Shown piece after piece: positions 55,024-62,809 of a stretch of 64,000 nucleotides of DNA (position 1 is its first letter; every line of letters begins with the position of its first letter). The notes under the pieces are model-generated. The model was not told the DNA's origin. It saw only the letters and a program-made list of their open reading frames with translations, and ran no database searches. Source of the DNA: JAWKZG01 sp041396125 (lineage in GTDB: Bacteria; Pseudomonadota; Gammaproteobacteria; Competibacterales; Competibacteraceae); assembly GCA_041396125.1 (NCBI GenBank), contig JAWKZG010000004.1, forward strand, positions 1-64,000, given 5' to 3'. The position numbers were made by a program, and so were the translations under genes.

Positions 55024-57791
55024 GCGCCAGTAAGCCCGCCAGCACTGTTCAAACGATACAGGTCAACGGCCAGCACTATACAGTGCACGCCGCCCCGATC
55101 ACGCCATTGGCCACTGTACTGCGCGACGAACTCGGTCTTTACGGCACTAAAATCGGCTGCGAAGCGGGTGACTGTGGCGCCTGTACCGTATTGCTGGACG
55201 GTGCCCAGGTCTGCGCCTGCCTGTTACCGCTGGCCCAGGTCGGTGCAAAACCGGTTGTGACGGTAGAAGGCCTGGCCGAACATGGTCAACTAAGCCTGCT
55301 GCAACAGGCGTTTCTGGAGCACGGAGCGGCCCAATGCGGTATCTGTACCCCCGGCATGCTGATGGCCGCGCACAGTCTTCTCTGCAGTAATCCGCAACCG
55401 GATCGCCAGCAGGTTCTGGACGCTTTGGGCGGGGTGTTGTGCCGCTGTACCGGTTATCTGAAAATTATCGAAGCAGTCCTGGCCGTAGCTGCCCGCAGCA
55501 CACCGGCACAATCCGAACAACCTGCTGCAGGTCAGGCAGTTGGCGCACGCCTGGCTAAAGTTGATGGTGTTGCCAAAGTCACAGGCCGCGAAATTTACGC
55601 TGCCGATCAGGCCCCTGCCGACAGTTTATGGCTACGGGTCGTGCGTTCGCCGCACGCACGGGCCCAGTTTACTGTCGGTGATCTGGCCCCTGTGTACCAG
55701 CAGTTTCCCGGTCTGGTACGCATTTTCAGCGCCGCCGATGTTCCCGGCAATAACGGCTTTGGTATCTACCCGCATATCAAGGATCAGCCCGTACTGGCGG
55801 ACGGCATTGTGCGCTATCGCGGTGATGCGGTGCTGGCCCTGGTCGGAGACAAGCGCAGCGTCACCACATTAGCCGATGAGCAATTGCCCATCACCTGGCA
55901 GCCGGAAGCACCGCTGCTGGGGCTGGACGCCGCGCTGGACCCAGCAGCGGGGTGCGTGCAGGCTGACAAACCGGACAATATTCTGATACGGGGCCGACTG
56001 CGTAAAGGTGATACCGAATCCGCATTCCGGGACGCAGCACACCAGGCCGAAGGCGTATGGCAGACCAGCTGCGTAGAGCACGCCTACATTGAACCCGAAG
56101 CCGGTTACGCCCGCCGGGTCGGCGATCGGCTGGAAATTTTTGTGACCACCCAGGCGCCGTATATGGATCGCGACGAAACCGCCCAGGTACTCGGACTGGA
56201 ACCGACCCGGATTCGCATTATTCCTTCTGCCTGTGGCGGCGGTTTTGGCGGCAAGCTGGATATCTCGGTACAGCCCTTGCTCGGCCTTGCCGCCTGGCAT
56301 TTAAACCGGCCTGTGCGTTGTGTCTATACCCGGCCCGAATCGATGCGTGCCAGCACTAAACGCCACCCGGCCCGCATACAGGCCCGTGCCGCCTGCAATG
56401 CTGATGGCTCTTTGTGCGCATTCGAGTTCCACGGTGATTTCGATACCGGCGCTTATGCGTCCTGGGGACCAACTGTGGCCGACCGGGTGCCGATTCATTG
56501 CAGCGGTCCGTATTTTATTCCCAATGTCCGGGCCGACAGTGTGGCAGTGCTCAGTAATGCGCCGCCTTCGGGGGCTTTCCGGGGCTTCGGTGTTCCTCAG
56601 GCCGCACTGGCGCATGAAGCCCTGATGGACGCACTGGCGCAACAAGCCGGTCTGGACCCACTGGAATTTCGCCTGCGCAATGCCATTCGTGCTGGTCAGG
56701 CGACCGCCAGTGGGCAGGTGCTGACCGCCTCGGCCGGTCTGGCGCAATGCCTGGAAGCGGTGCGTCCGCACTGGCAGAAGTGGCGGACCGAAGCCGAACG
56801 CTATAACGCGCACGCCGATAATCGCCGCCGCGGCGTGGGCATCGGCTGTATGTGGTACGGCTGCGGCAATACCTCGATGTCCAATCCCTCCACCATGCGC
56901 ATCGGCATTGACCAGGCCGGTAAACTCACCCTCTATAGCGGCGCGGTCGATATCGGCCAGGGTGCCAATACCATCCTGCTACAGATTGCCGCCGATGCGC
57001 TGGGCGTACCAGCCGGACAGATCCGCTACATCATGGGCGATACTGACCTGACAGCCGACGCTGGCAAAAGCTCGGCCTCACGCCAGACCTTGGTGTCCGG
57101 TCGGGCGGCTGAACTCGCCGGAATGGATTTGCGGCAGCAGATTCTGCGTCTGACCAATGCCGGCCCAAGTGCACAAATCGAGCTGGCCGGCGGCACTATC
57201 CGGGTGCTCGACGGCACGCGCGAACAGCACATCGATCTGACTGCGCTGGCCCCCTTACCCGGTGGCGATCCCGGCGGTGATGTCCTGCTCGGTGAAGGTA
57301 GCTTCGACCCACCCACCAGCGCGCTGGACGAAAACGGTCAGGGCGCGCCCTACGCCACCTATGGTTTTGCCGCGCAAATCGCGGAAGTCGAGGTGGATAT
57401 CGACCTCGGCACCGTTCAGGTCCGGCGCATCGTCGCTGCCCATGATGTGGGCCGGGCAGTCAATCCGACCCAGGTTGAAGGACAAATCCACGGCGGTATC
57501 GCGCAGGGCCTGGGGCTGGCGCTGATGGAAGACTATATTCCCGGCCGGACCGAGAATTTACACGATTATCTGATCCCCACCGCCGGCGATATGCCCGAGA
57601 TTGACGTCATCATTATCGAAGACCCGGAACCGCTGGGCCCCTTTGGCGCCAAAGGTATCGGCGAACCCGCCCTGGTACCGACCGCGCCGGCAATTCTGGG
57701 AGCTATCCAGCACGCCACCGGTGTACGTATTCACCAGGTGCCCGCCACGCCGGATCGGGTACTGCAGGCATTGCAGGCAACACGGGAGTGA
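55020..57791 (+). CDS. Xanthine dehydrogenase family fused [2Fe-2S]-molybdopterin subunit (Mop-like)
   Basis: A 923-residue chain joining two subunits that are separate in most bacteria. Residues 1-165 form the ferredoxin-like and helical iron-sulfur domains with CEAGDCGACTVLLDG and CGICTPGM...CRCTGY. From about 180 comes the molybdenum part with YVEPEAG-like HAYIEPEAGYA, ACGGGFGGKLD, GAFRGFGVPQAA and the catalytic Glu in GAKGIGEPALVPTAPAI. The layout and length recall the aldehyde oxidoreductase Mop of Desulfovibrio gigas, except that a separate FAD gene is adjoined here. The substrate could be a purine, an N-heterocycle or an aldehyde. No XdhC-type maturation gene is in view. Confidence 0.93.
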   Translation: MSASKPASTVQTIQVNGQHYTVHAAPITPLATVLRDELGLYGTKIGCEAGDCGACTVLLDGAQVCACLLPLAQVGAKPVVTVEGLAEHGQLSLLQQAFLEHGAAQCGICTPGMLMAAHSLLCSNPQPDRQQVLDALGGVLCRCTGYLKIIEAVLAVAARSTPAQSEQPAAGQAVGARLAKVDGVAKVTGREIYAADQAPADSLWLRVVRSPHARAQFTVGDLAPVYQQFPGLVRIFSAADVPGNNGFGIYPHIKDQPVLADGIVRYRGDAVLALVGDKRSVTTLADEQLPITWQPEAPLLGLDAALDPAAGCVQADKPDNILIRGRLRKGDTESAFRDAAHQAEGVWQTSCVEHAYIEPEAGYARRVGDRLEIFVTTQAPYMDRDETAQVLGLEPTRIRIIPSACGGGFGGKLDISVQPLLGLAAWHLNRPVRCVYTRPESMRASTKRHPARIQARAACNADGSLCAFEFHGDFDTGAYASWGPTVADRVPIHCSGPYFIPNVRADSVAVLSNAPPSGAFRGFGVPQAALAHEALMDALAQQAGLDPLEFRLRNAIRAGQATASGQVLTASAGLAQCLEAVRPHWQKWRTEAERYNAHADNRRRGVGIGCMWYGCGNTSMSNPSTMRIGIDQAGKLTLYSGAVDIGQGANTILLQIAADALGVPAGQIRYIMGDTDLTADAGKSSASRQTLVSGRAAELAGMDLRQQILRLTNAGPSAQIELAGGTIRVLDGTREQHIDLTALAPLPGGDPGGDVLLGEGSFDPPTSALDENGQGAPYATYGFAAQIAEVEVDIDLGTVQVRRIVAAHDVGRAVNPTQVEGQIHGGIAQGLGLALMEDYIPGRTENLHDYLIPTAGDMPEIDVIIIEDPEPLGPFGAKGIGEPALVPTAPAILGAIQHATGVRIHQVPATPDRVLQALQATRE

Positions 57792-57885
57792 ACACCCGTG
57801 CCGCAGGTTGACTTACCGGGAGCAATCGGCAGATCATAAACGACGCCTGCCAGCAGGTTGCAAGCCCCATAGGGAGTATTGCAAT

Positions 57886-58635
57886 ATGAATACGCTATCT
57901 TTCAAGTGCAATAATTGTGGCGCGTCGATAAGTCAGGCTCAGCAGGTAAGGAATGGACTGTGCGACCAGCCATCCTGCCTGCTGACTGCACGCCGGCACA
58001 GTGCCGCAACTATTGCCGCCGAGCGCGCTGATTTACAGCAAACAGCGCAACGACACTGGGATAATATCCAGGCTGACCGACCGGCGGATGCCATCATGGG
58101 TGTTGTACCGTTTATCCGACCCGCCCTTACTGTACTCAGCCAGGCACGGCGTTCGGCTTTCCAGAAAATTCTGCAGGATCTGATTGACAGCGTTTGCAAA
58201 CAGCCCAATCTGGCCGAAGCCGAAGCCGTAACTGGCGACAGTGCAACGGTAGAGGAGTCAGCCGAGGCAACCGTGCTGGCCTCTGCATGCGAGCTATGCG
58301 GTGGGCTTTGTTGTAAAAGTGCAGGCAATCATGCCTATTTACAACCGGCGACACTGCACAATTTTCTCGCCGCCAATCATGCCAGTGATGCGACTGACAT
58401 CATGGCTGCATACATGGCGCATCTCAGTACGCATACCTATGAAGGATCTTGCGTTTTTCATGGCGCAGCAGGCTGTACTTTGCCTCGCGCGATGCGTTCG
58501 GATATTTGTAACCGCTACGTATGCACCGGCCTGCTCGAATTACGCAGAAACCTGTCGAATAGCCAAACCGCTCCCGTCTATCTCAGTGCGATGCAGATCA
58601 AAACCGTCAGGCGCTGGAAACGAATCAAACGCTGA
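57886..58635 (+). CDS. Cysteine-rich protein of unknown function
   Basis: A 249-residue protein. The first 30 residues carry CNNCG and CDQPSC, a possible zinc site. The C-terminal part has the cluster CELCGGLCCKSAGNHAYL, followed by SCVFHGAAGCTLPRAMRSDICNRYVCTGL. The CxxCGGxCC pattern resembles YkgJ-like zinc/iron-binding proteins, but I cannot assign it to a named family. The ATG at 57886 follows GGGAG. It lies between the molybdenum enzyme and bfd; a role in metal or Fe-S handling is only a suggestion. Confidence 0.72.
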   Translation: MNTLSFKCNNCGASISQAQQVRNGLCDQPSCLLTARRHSAATIAAERADLQQTAQRHWDNIQADRPADAIMGVVPFIRPALTVLSQARRSAFQKILQDLIDSVCKQPNLAEAEAVTGDSATVEESAEATVLASACELCGGLCCKSAGNHAYLQPATLHNFLAANHASDATDIMAAYMAHLSTHTYEGSCVFHGAAGCTLPRAMRSDICNRYVCTGLLELRRNLSNSQTAPVYLSAMQIKTVRRWKRIKR

Positions 58636-58674
58636 AATAGCACAGTGGTCACAAAAAAAGATTGTTTTTTATTC

Positions 58675-58693
58675 GATAATGATTATTATTTAT
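58675..58693. promoter_or_regulatory. Candidate Fur box upstream of bfd
   Basis: GATAATGATTATTATTTAT agrees at 14 of 19 positions, counted by hand, with the Fur consensus GATAATGATAATCATTATC, with the first nine bases identical. It ends 31 bp before the bfd start codon, so iron-bound Fur would repress bfd, as is known for this gene elsewhere. Confidence 0.75.
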
Positions 58694-58724
58694 ATTACTT
58701 TTTACAGCAGAGTTTAATCACGCT

Positions 58725-58943
58725 ATGTACGTCTGTATCTGTAATGCGGTGACTGATAAACAAATCCGGCAGGCTATTGATGACGGCGCGTCCACGATGC
58801 GCGATTTATACAAACAGTTTGGCATTGCCAATAATTGCGGGAAATGTGCCTGTATGGCCCGTGATCTGCTGCAGGAACACCGACAGAATCCGCCGAATGC
58901 TTATCCGGTTGTAGCGTCACTATCGGCAAGCGCCGGCATTTGA
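58725..58943 (+). CDS. bfd: Bacterioferritin-associated ferredoxin Bfd
   Basis: A 72-residue [2Fe-2S] protein that donates electrons to bacterioferritin so stored iron can be released. The four cluster cysteines are in YVCICNAVTD (Cys4 and Cys6) and NNCGKCACMARDLL (CxxC). Length is close to the E. coli 64-residue Bfd. A Fur box lies just upstream, and bfr follows 120 bp downstream with its own probable promoter. Confidence 0.95.
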   Translation: MYVCICNAVTDKQIRQAIDDGASTMRDLYKQFGIANNCGKCACMARDLLQEHRQNPPNAYPVVASLSASAGI

Positions 58944-59027
58944 CATTGCCAAATTGCTGAACAATAACGATTCGCCATTAGATATCATTAGTAAGTTATT
59001 GATTTCATAAATTTTTAAAAAATTTAA

Positions 59028-59036
59028 TGCTATACT
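59028..59036 (+). promoter_or_regulatory. Extended -10 promoter element for bfr
   Basis: TGCTATACT fits an extended -10 (TGn plus TATACT), 27 bp before the bfr start. No good -35 was seen, as is allowed for extended -10 promoters. The stretch before it is very AT-rich. Confidence 0.4.
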
Positions 59037-59063
59037 CGCCTCTTTTCAACAGAGGAGTACAGC

Positions 59064-59540
59064 ATGAAAGGCGACCCGCAGGTTATTGTCTATCTGAATA
59101 AAGCCCTGAAGAACGAACTGACAGCCATTAATCAGTATTTTCTGCATGCCCGCATGTTCGATAATTGGGGTCTGAAACGCCTCGGAGCTTACGAATATCA
59201 CGAATCTATCGATGAGATGAAACATGCCGACAAGCTCATCGAACGCATTTTATTTCTGGAAGGTCTGCCCAATCTGCAGGATCTCGGACGCCTGAAAATC
59301 GGCGAGAATGTCCCGGAAGCACTGCAGTGCGATCTGGACATGGAACGCGAAGCCCATCCGCTCTATGTCGAAGCCATCACTCACTGCGAATCCGTCAAGG
59401 ATTACGTCAGCCGGGATATCTTGGTCGATATCCTGGCCAGCGAGGAAGAGCACATCGACTGGCTGGAAACCCAGCTTGACCTGATCAAACGGGTAGGTCT
59501 GCAAAACTACCAGCAAACGCAGATGGGTAAAGACGATTAA
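59064..59540 (+). CDS. bfr: Bacterioferritin
   Basis: A 158-residue iron-storage protein that forms a 24-mer shell. The ferroxidase ligands are visible: Glu18 region NELTAINQYF, EYHESIDEMKHADKLIERILFLEG (Glu51 and His54), a central DMEREAHPLYVEAI and SEEEHIDWLETQ (Glu127 and His130). Met52 in DEMKHAD is the usual haem ligand. AGAGGAG precedes the ATG at 59064. It should store iron when cytosolic iron is high, with Bfd releasing it. Confidence 0.97.
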   Translation: MKGDPQVIVYLNKALKNELTAINQYFLHARMFDNWGLKRLGAYEYHESIDEMKHADKLIERILFLEGLPNLQDLGRLKIGENVPEALQCDLDMEREAHPLYVEAITHCESVKDYVSRDILVDILASEEEHIDWLETQLDLIKRVGLQNYQQTQMGKDD

Positions 59541-59556
59541 TCCCTAACCGCCATCC

Positions 59557-60477
59557 CTAACGCAGCGAAAATGCAATCGGCACAGTAATAGACAATTTTG
59601 CCTGCTGCAGTTCGGCGGGCACTGCCGGCATGGGTGAAGCCCGCTGTAACAGCTCTTCAACTTCCTGATCCAATAATCGGTGCCCCGAGCTGCTCAGAAT
59701 ACGGTAGCTCAACACATGCCCACTGCGATCCAGCGTAAACGTTACTTTAACGGTTCCTTCCTGCCGTCGCTGGCGGGCGCGCCGCGGGTAGTGTTTATGT
59801 TTGTTCAACCAGGCAGCAAGCTGCGCATAATAACTGCGCTTTGCTGCCTGATTGGCACCGCCAGCCGAATTAGCGCTGGCACTGCCAGTGCTTTGCTTCG
59901 CCTGATTACCCATTTTGCCACTACCGCTACTGCCCGCTTTGCTGGGTTTTTCCTTGCTTTGCTCCTGTTTTGGCGCGCTTGCCTGATGCACAGGTTTGGG
60001 CTTGGCCGGTTTTTTCGGCTCGGGTTTCACCTGTTTTTTGGGTTTTGGCTTGGGTTTCGGTTTCGGCTTCGGCTTGGGTTTTGGTTTGGGCTTTTCCACC
60101 TGCTTGGGCACTGTTGGCGTCACCACAGGTTGCTCGGCCACAACAGGTTCTACGGTCTCTTCTGGCGGCTCTTCAGGTTTGGGTGGCTCAACGCGGGCTA
60201 TTTGCTCAGGTTCGGGTTTTTCTTCAGGTTTTTCTTCAGGTTTTTCTTCAGGTTTTTCCTCGGGTTTTTCCTCGGGCGGCACTTCACTGACAGCGCTATC
60301 TGCAGCGCGCGTACCGGCTACGCCACCGGCAGGTCCAAGATCGATTTCGACCCCACCAACGCCCGCAGCCAGCGCACCCTCGCGTGGCGCGTAGAACCAG
60401 AGCGCCAGCGCCAGGTGCAGCATGCCCGCCAACAACACGGCACCCAGCCATTGCCAGACAGAGAACCGTAAATCCAT
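59557..60477 (-). CDS. tonB: TonB energy transduction protein
   Basis: About 306 residues. The N-terminal helix WLGAVLLAGMLHLALALWFYAP anchors it. A long Pro/Glu/Lys linker (PEEKPEEKPEEKPE, then a run of KP dipeptides) spans the periplasm, and the C-terminal TonB domain ends with AAWLNKHKHYPRRARQRRQEGTVKVTFTLDRSGHVLSYRILSSSGH and LLDQEVEELLQRASPMPAVP. It couples the proton gradient to outer-membrane receptors such as the one at 62.8 kb. The ATG at 60477 overlaps the exbD stop (TGATG). It is the last gene of exbB-exbD-exbD-tonB. Confidence 0.96.
   Translation of the reverse strand: MDLRFSVWQWLGAVLLAGMLHLALALWFYAPREGALAAGVGGVEIDLGPAGGVAGTRAADSAVSEVPPEEKPEEKPEEKPEEKPEEKPEPEQIARVEPPKPEEPPEETVEPVVAEQPVVTPTVPKQVEKPKPKPKPKPKPKPKPKPKKQVKPEPKKPAKPKPVHQASAPKQEQSKEKPSKAGSSGSGKMGNQAKQSTGSASANSAGGANQAAKRSYYAQLAAWLNKHKHYPRRARQRRQEGTVKVTFTLDRSGHVLSYRILSSSGHRLLDQEVEELLQRASPMPAVPAELQQAKLSITVPIAFSLR
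60028..60275. repeat. Short tandem repeats in tonB encoding the KP and EKPE linker
   Basis: A 12-bp unit CTTCAGGTTTTT (minus strand EKPE) occurs four times exactly and once or twice more with changes around 60218-60275. A Lys-Pro dipeptide tract is coded at about 60030-60105. They set the length of the rigid periplasmic linker. Confidence 0.85.
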
Positions 60478-60893
60478 CAACGCCCCCGCACCGTCATTAA
60501 GGTTATTTTGCCCGAGCCTGCTGCGCGCAAGGCATTCAGCACCGGCTGCAGCGCCTCAACGGTAATACCACCATCGGCCTTTACCGTGATGGCCGGCGTA
60601 ATTTTCTGCTCCTGCGCAAGGCGGAGCTTATCGGCAATCGCGTCCGGCAGAACGGCGAGACTGACCAGTGCGCCATCTACAGCCAGCGCACCATCGCTAC
60701 CGACCAATACCGTGATACTGGTGGGTTCGACATCAGTTTCACTGGCTGATTCTGGCGGTTTAACCGTAAAAATATCCGAGGCCGTTATGCGACCTACGAT
60801 CATAAAAAAAATCAGCATTAAAAACACAACATTAATCAGTGGAATCAGATGCTCGTCACTGCTTTGCTTACGCACAGGCTGCCGGAATCGCAT
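60477..60893 (-). CDS. ExbD family protein, second copy of the tonB operon
   Basis: A 138-residue ExbD/TolR protein: an N-terminal cytoplasmic tail (MRFRQPVRKQSSDEH), the membrane helix LIPLINVVFLMLIFFMIVG and a periplasmic domain with TPAITVKADGGITVEALQPVLNALRAAGSGKITLMTVRG. The helix has Asn (PLINVVF) where Asp (PLIDVVF) is the proton-carrying residue of typical ExbD, so it may be a structural partner rather than the active one. It is flanked by another exbD (4 bp upstream) and tonB (overlap). Confidence 0.9.
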   Translation of the reverse strand: MRFRQPVRKQSSDEHLIPLINVVFLMLIFFMIVGRITASDIFTVKPPESASETDVEPTSITVLVGSDGALAVDGALVSLAVLPDAIADKLRLAQEQKITPAITVKADGGITVEALQPVLNALRAAGSGKITLMTVRGR

Positions 60894-60896
60894 GGT

Positions 60897-61297
60897 TTAA
60901 AGCTCTCCCAGGGTTAACTGGCGCACACCCGTTGCTTGCAGCAGATCGAACACGCTAACCAGCGTCTGCAATGCGACATCCGTATCGGGCAACACAATCA
61001 CGCCAGGCTGAGGATCGCTGCCAAGGTAAGCCTCCAGCCGGGTCGGTAGTTGCCCCATAAGCAGCGTCTGCCCCTCCAGCTCAAGACTGCCGTCAGCATG
61101 CAATAGCAACTTGCAGCATGCGGCGCTCTGTACTGGCAGGTGCTGCACTGACACCCGGCGTATTGAGTTTGATTGAGCGCCACTGTTGAAAAATTCGAAG
61201 CCAGCATAAAAAACAAGAGCAAAATAAAGACAACATCAATCAGCGGGGTCAGGCTTATCGCCTGTTTACTGGCCCGCCGGGATACCTCAAGCCGCAT
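60897..61297 (-). CDS. exbD: ExbD family protein, first copy of the tonB operon (frameshifted)
   Basis: MRLEVSRRASKQAISLTPLIDVVFILLLFFMLAS has the standard ExbD helix with the essential Asp. Just after it, near 61190, the frame changes and coding continues as NSIRRVSVQHLPVQSAACCKLLLHADGSLELEGQ to the stop at 60897, ending LVSVFDLLQATGVRQLTLGEL. The span is one base short of a multiple of three; restored length is about 133 residues. It overlaps the exbB end by 11 bp. With the following copy it makes an unequal ExbD pair, one with Asp and one with Asn in the helix. Confidence 0.87.
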
Positions 61298-62234
61298 GGT
61301 TCAATGCCGGATCAGCCGCCGCTTCATGTCGTGCCGGCAGCGGCTGCAGATTACGTGTAAACACTTGCGTCACCGCATCTTCCATCAAATGGCCGCAACG
61401 CTCGACCTTGCGTTCCAGCCAGGCGTGCGCCAGCACCACAGGAATAGCCACCGTCAAACCCACTGCCGTGGTCAGCAACGCCTGCCAGATCCCCCCGGAC
61501 AGAATCGCAGGATCAACCTGACTGCCTGCAAGCTCCAGTTGCCGGAAAGCCTCGATCATCCCCAGTACCGTACCCAGCAATCCCAATAACGGGCTTAGGG
61601 TTGCAATCAGTTCCAGCGGCCGCAGCAGACTGCGCAGACGCTCCAGTTGCATGCTGGCAACGCGGCTGACTTCTTCCCGCACCAGAGCCGCATCAAAACC
61701 GGGCCGCAATAAGCCTACCATCGTTAATCGCACCAACTGTGCCACTGGCTGACGACTGCGGTTCAGCGCCTTGATAGCGGCTTCGGACTTGCCCTCCCGC
61801 CATAACCTTAGCGCTTTATCTACCGGGCTGCGGGCCGTCAGCCGCAACACTGCAAACTGCCACCATTTGAGCAGGATAATAGCCAGCGCAATAATCGACA
61901 TCAGCAACAGTATCGCTACCACCGGGCCACCGGCTGCCAGCAGGTTTTCCACGATCCCCCGCACCGCATCGACCGGTTCACTCCAGTCTGTTACCGATGC
62001 CGCCGGCGTGATATCGGCATCTGTCACCAGAGACGGCAGTGCTGAGCTATCAGCATCCAGGCTCCCGGCTCCGGCAGGCGTAGCTCCAGCTGTGTCAGCA
62101 GCAGCCTCAGTCGTAGTTCTGGCGGCATCCGCAGCTACGGCAGTTCCCGTCGCCCCGGCATTGTCTGAGGCCGCGTTCGTATCAAGCTGGGCAATAGTCA
62201 ACATGGTGTAAATTTTCTCGGTCATTGGATTCAT
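61287..62234 (-). CDS. exbB: ExbB/TolQ family proton channel of the tonB operon
   Basis: About 315 residues. The MotA/TolQ/ExbB core is clear: AAGGPVVAILLLMSIIALAIILLKWWQF, LLRPLELIATLSPLLGLLGTVLGMIEAF, and GIWQALLTTAVGLTVAIPVVLAHAWL. An unusual 90-residue Ala/Thr/Asp-rich N-terminal extension precedes the first helix. I use the ATG at 62234; later starts at 62225 and 62204 are equally possible and one further upstream is less so. The gene heads an exbB-exbD-exbD-tonB unit that faces a Fur-type site and the divergent receptor gene. Confidence 0.9.
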   Translation of the reverse strand: MNPMTEKIYTMLTIAQLDTNAASDNAGATGTAVAADAARTTTEAAADTAGATPAGAGSLDADSSALPSLVTDADITPAASVTDWSEPVDAVRGIVENLLAAGGPVVAILLLMSIIALAIILLKWWQFAVLRLTARSPVDKALRLWREGKSEAAIKALNRSRQPVAQLVRLTMVGLLRPGFDAALVREEVSRVASMQLERLRSLLRPLELIATLSPLLGLLGTVLGMIEAFRQLELAGSQVDPAILSGGIWQALLTTAVGLTVAIPVVLAHAWLERKVERCGHLMEDAVTQVFTRNLQPLPARHEAAADPALNHAA

Positions 62235-62587
62235 GTCATTACAGATACAGGGATATTGGATAGCGTCACGCTGACCACTGGCCCTGAGCACCACGTTACA
62301 GACGCCAGATATTTGGAACAAGGCGAAAGCGGGTGCTGTTCAGGGCTGCACATCATAACGCAAGCTTCAAATCAGTTTCCACAACAAATCAAAACACAAA
62401 CAGTATTGCAAATAATAACAATTATCATTTATATTTATCTCGCTTTCTTAACAATGAAAGTTTTAACTTCTAGATTTGTTGCACGTTGCATTTGATGGGA
62501 TCAACGCCTGAGCGTTGGTTCCTTTTTTCAGATTATTCAAAATTTTATCCGCGCTGTATTTTTAAAATCATAATTGTCGAGGCCAGC
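62235..62587. other. 353-bp divergent control region between exbB and the small-protein/receptor genes
   Basis: No ORF starting here is convincing apart from the small protein beginning at 62588. The AT-rich centre holds a Fur-like site (62414-62432). Iron repression of both transcripts is the expected arrangement for a TonB receptor locus. Confidence 0.55.
62414..62432. promoter_or_regulatory. Candidate Fur box between exbB and the TonB-dependent receptor
   Basis: AATAACAATTATCATTTAT matches the Fur consensus at about 12 of 19 positions by hand count, with the block ATTATCATTT best conserved. It lies between the divergent exbB operon and the receptor, where iron control would be expected. 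Confidence 0.55.
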
Positions 62588-62782
62588 ATGATTGTCCGTA
62601 ACACGCTCCCTGATGTCGTTTTCAAAACTCGCGTCCGCGATGAATCTCTCGCTGCAAGCAATCCTTATCGTTGGCAGGACCTGACCACTGACGAGATATT
62701 CGGTGCCGATACGTTGCTGACTTACCTCAAGGGTACGCAACACCCGATAGAACCCGTTACCCGACTGGCTTTTGAGGGTTAG
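62588..62782 (+). CDS. 64-residue small protein with a peroxiredoxin-like N-terminal motif
   Basis: From the ATG at 62588 (GAGG six bases upstream) the frame reads MIVRNTLPDVVFKTRVRDE, then SNPYRWQDLTTDEIFGA. This resembles the first 40 residues of peroxiredoxin-family thiol oxidases (VTFKTRVRDE and NPFRWxDxT). The remaining 24 residues, LLTYLKGTQHPIEPVTRLAFEG, do not continue into that fold and there is no cysteine. It is therefore not an active peroxidase. It lies 27 bp before the TonB-dependent receptor and probably shares its transcript. A haem-uptake accessory such as HemP was considered but is not clearly matched. Confidence 0.6.
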   Translation: MIVRNTLPDVVFKTRVRDESLAASNPYRWQDLTTDEIFGADTLLTYLKGTQHPIEPVTRLAFEG

Positions 62783-62809
62783 ACCACAACAACCAGCGAG
62801 AGCACACCG

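Noticed and set aside
60028..60275. Repeat array in tonB
   Set aside because: Explained by the Lys-Pro and Glu-Lys-Pro-Glu linker of TonB; not a mobile or CRISPR element.
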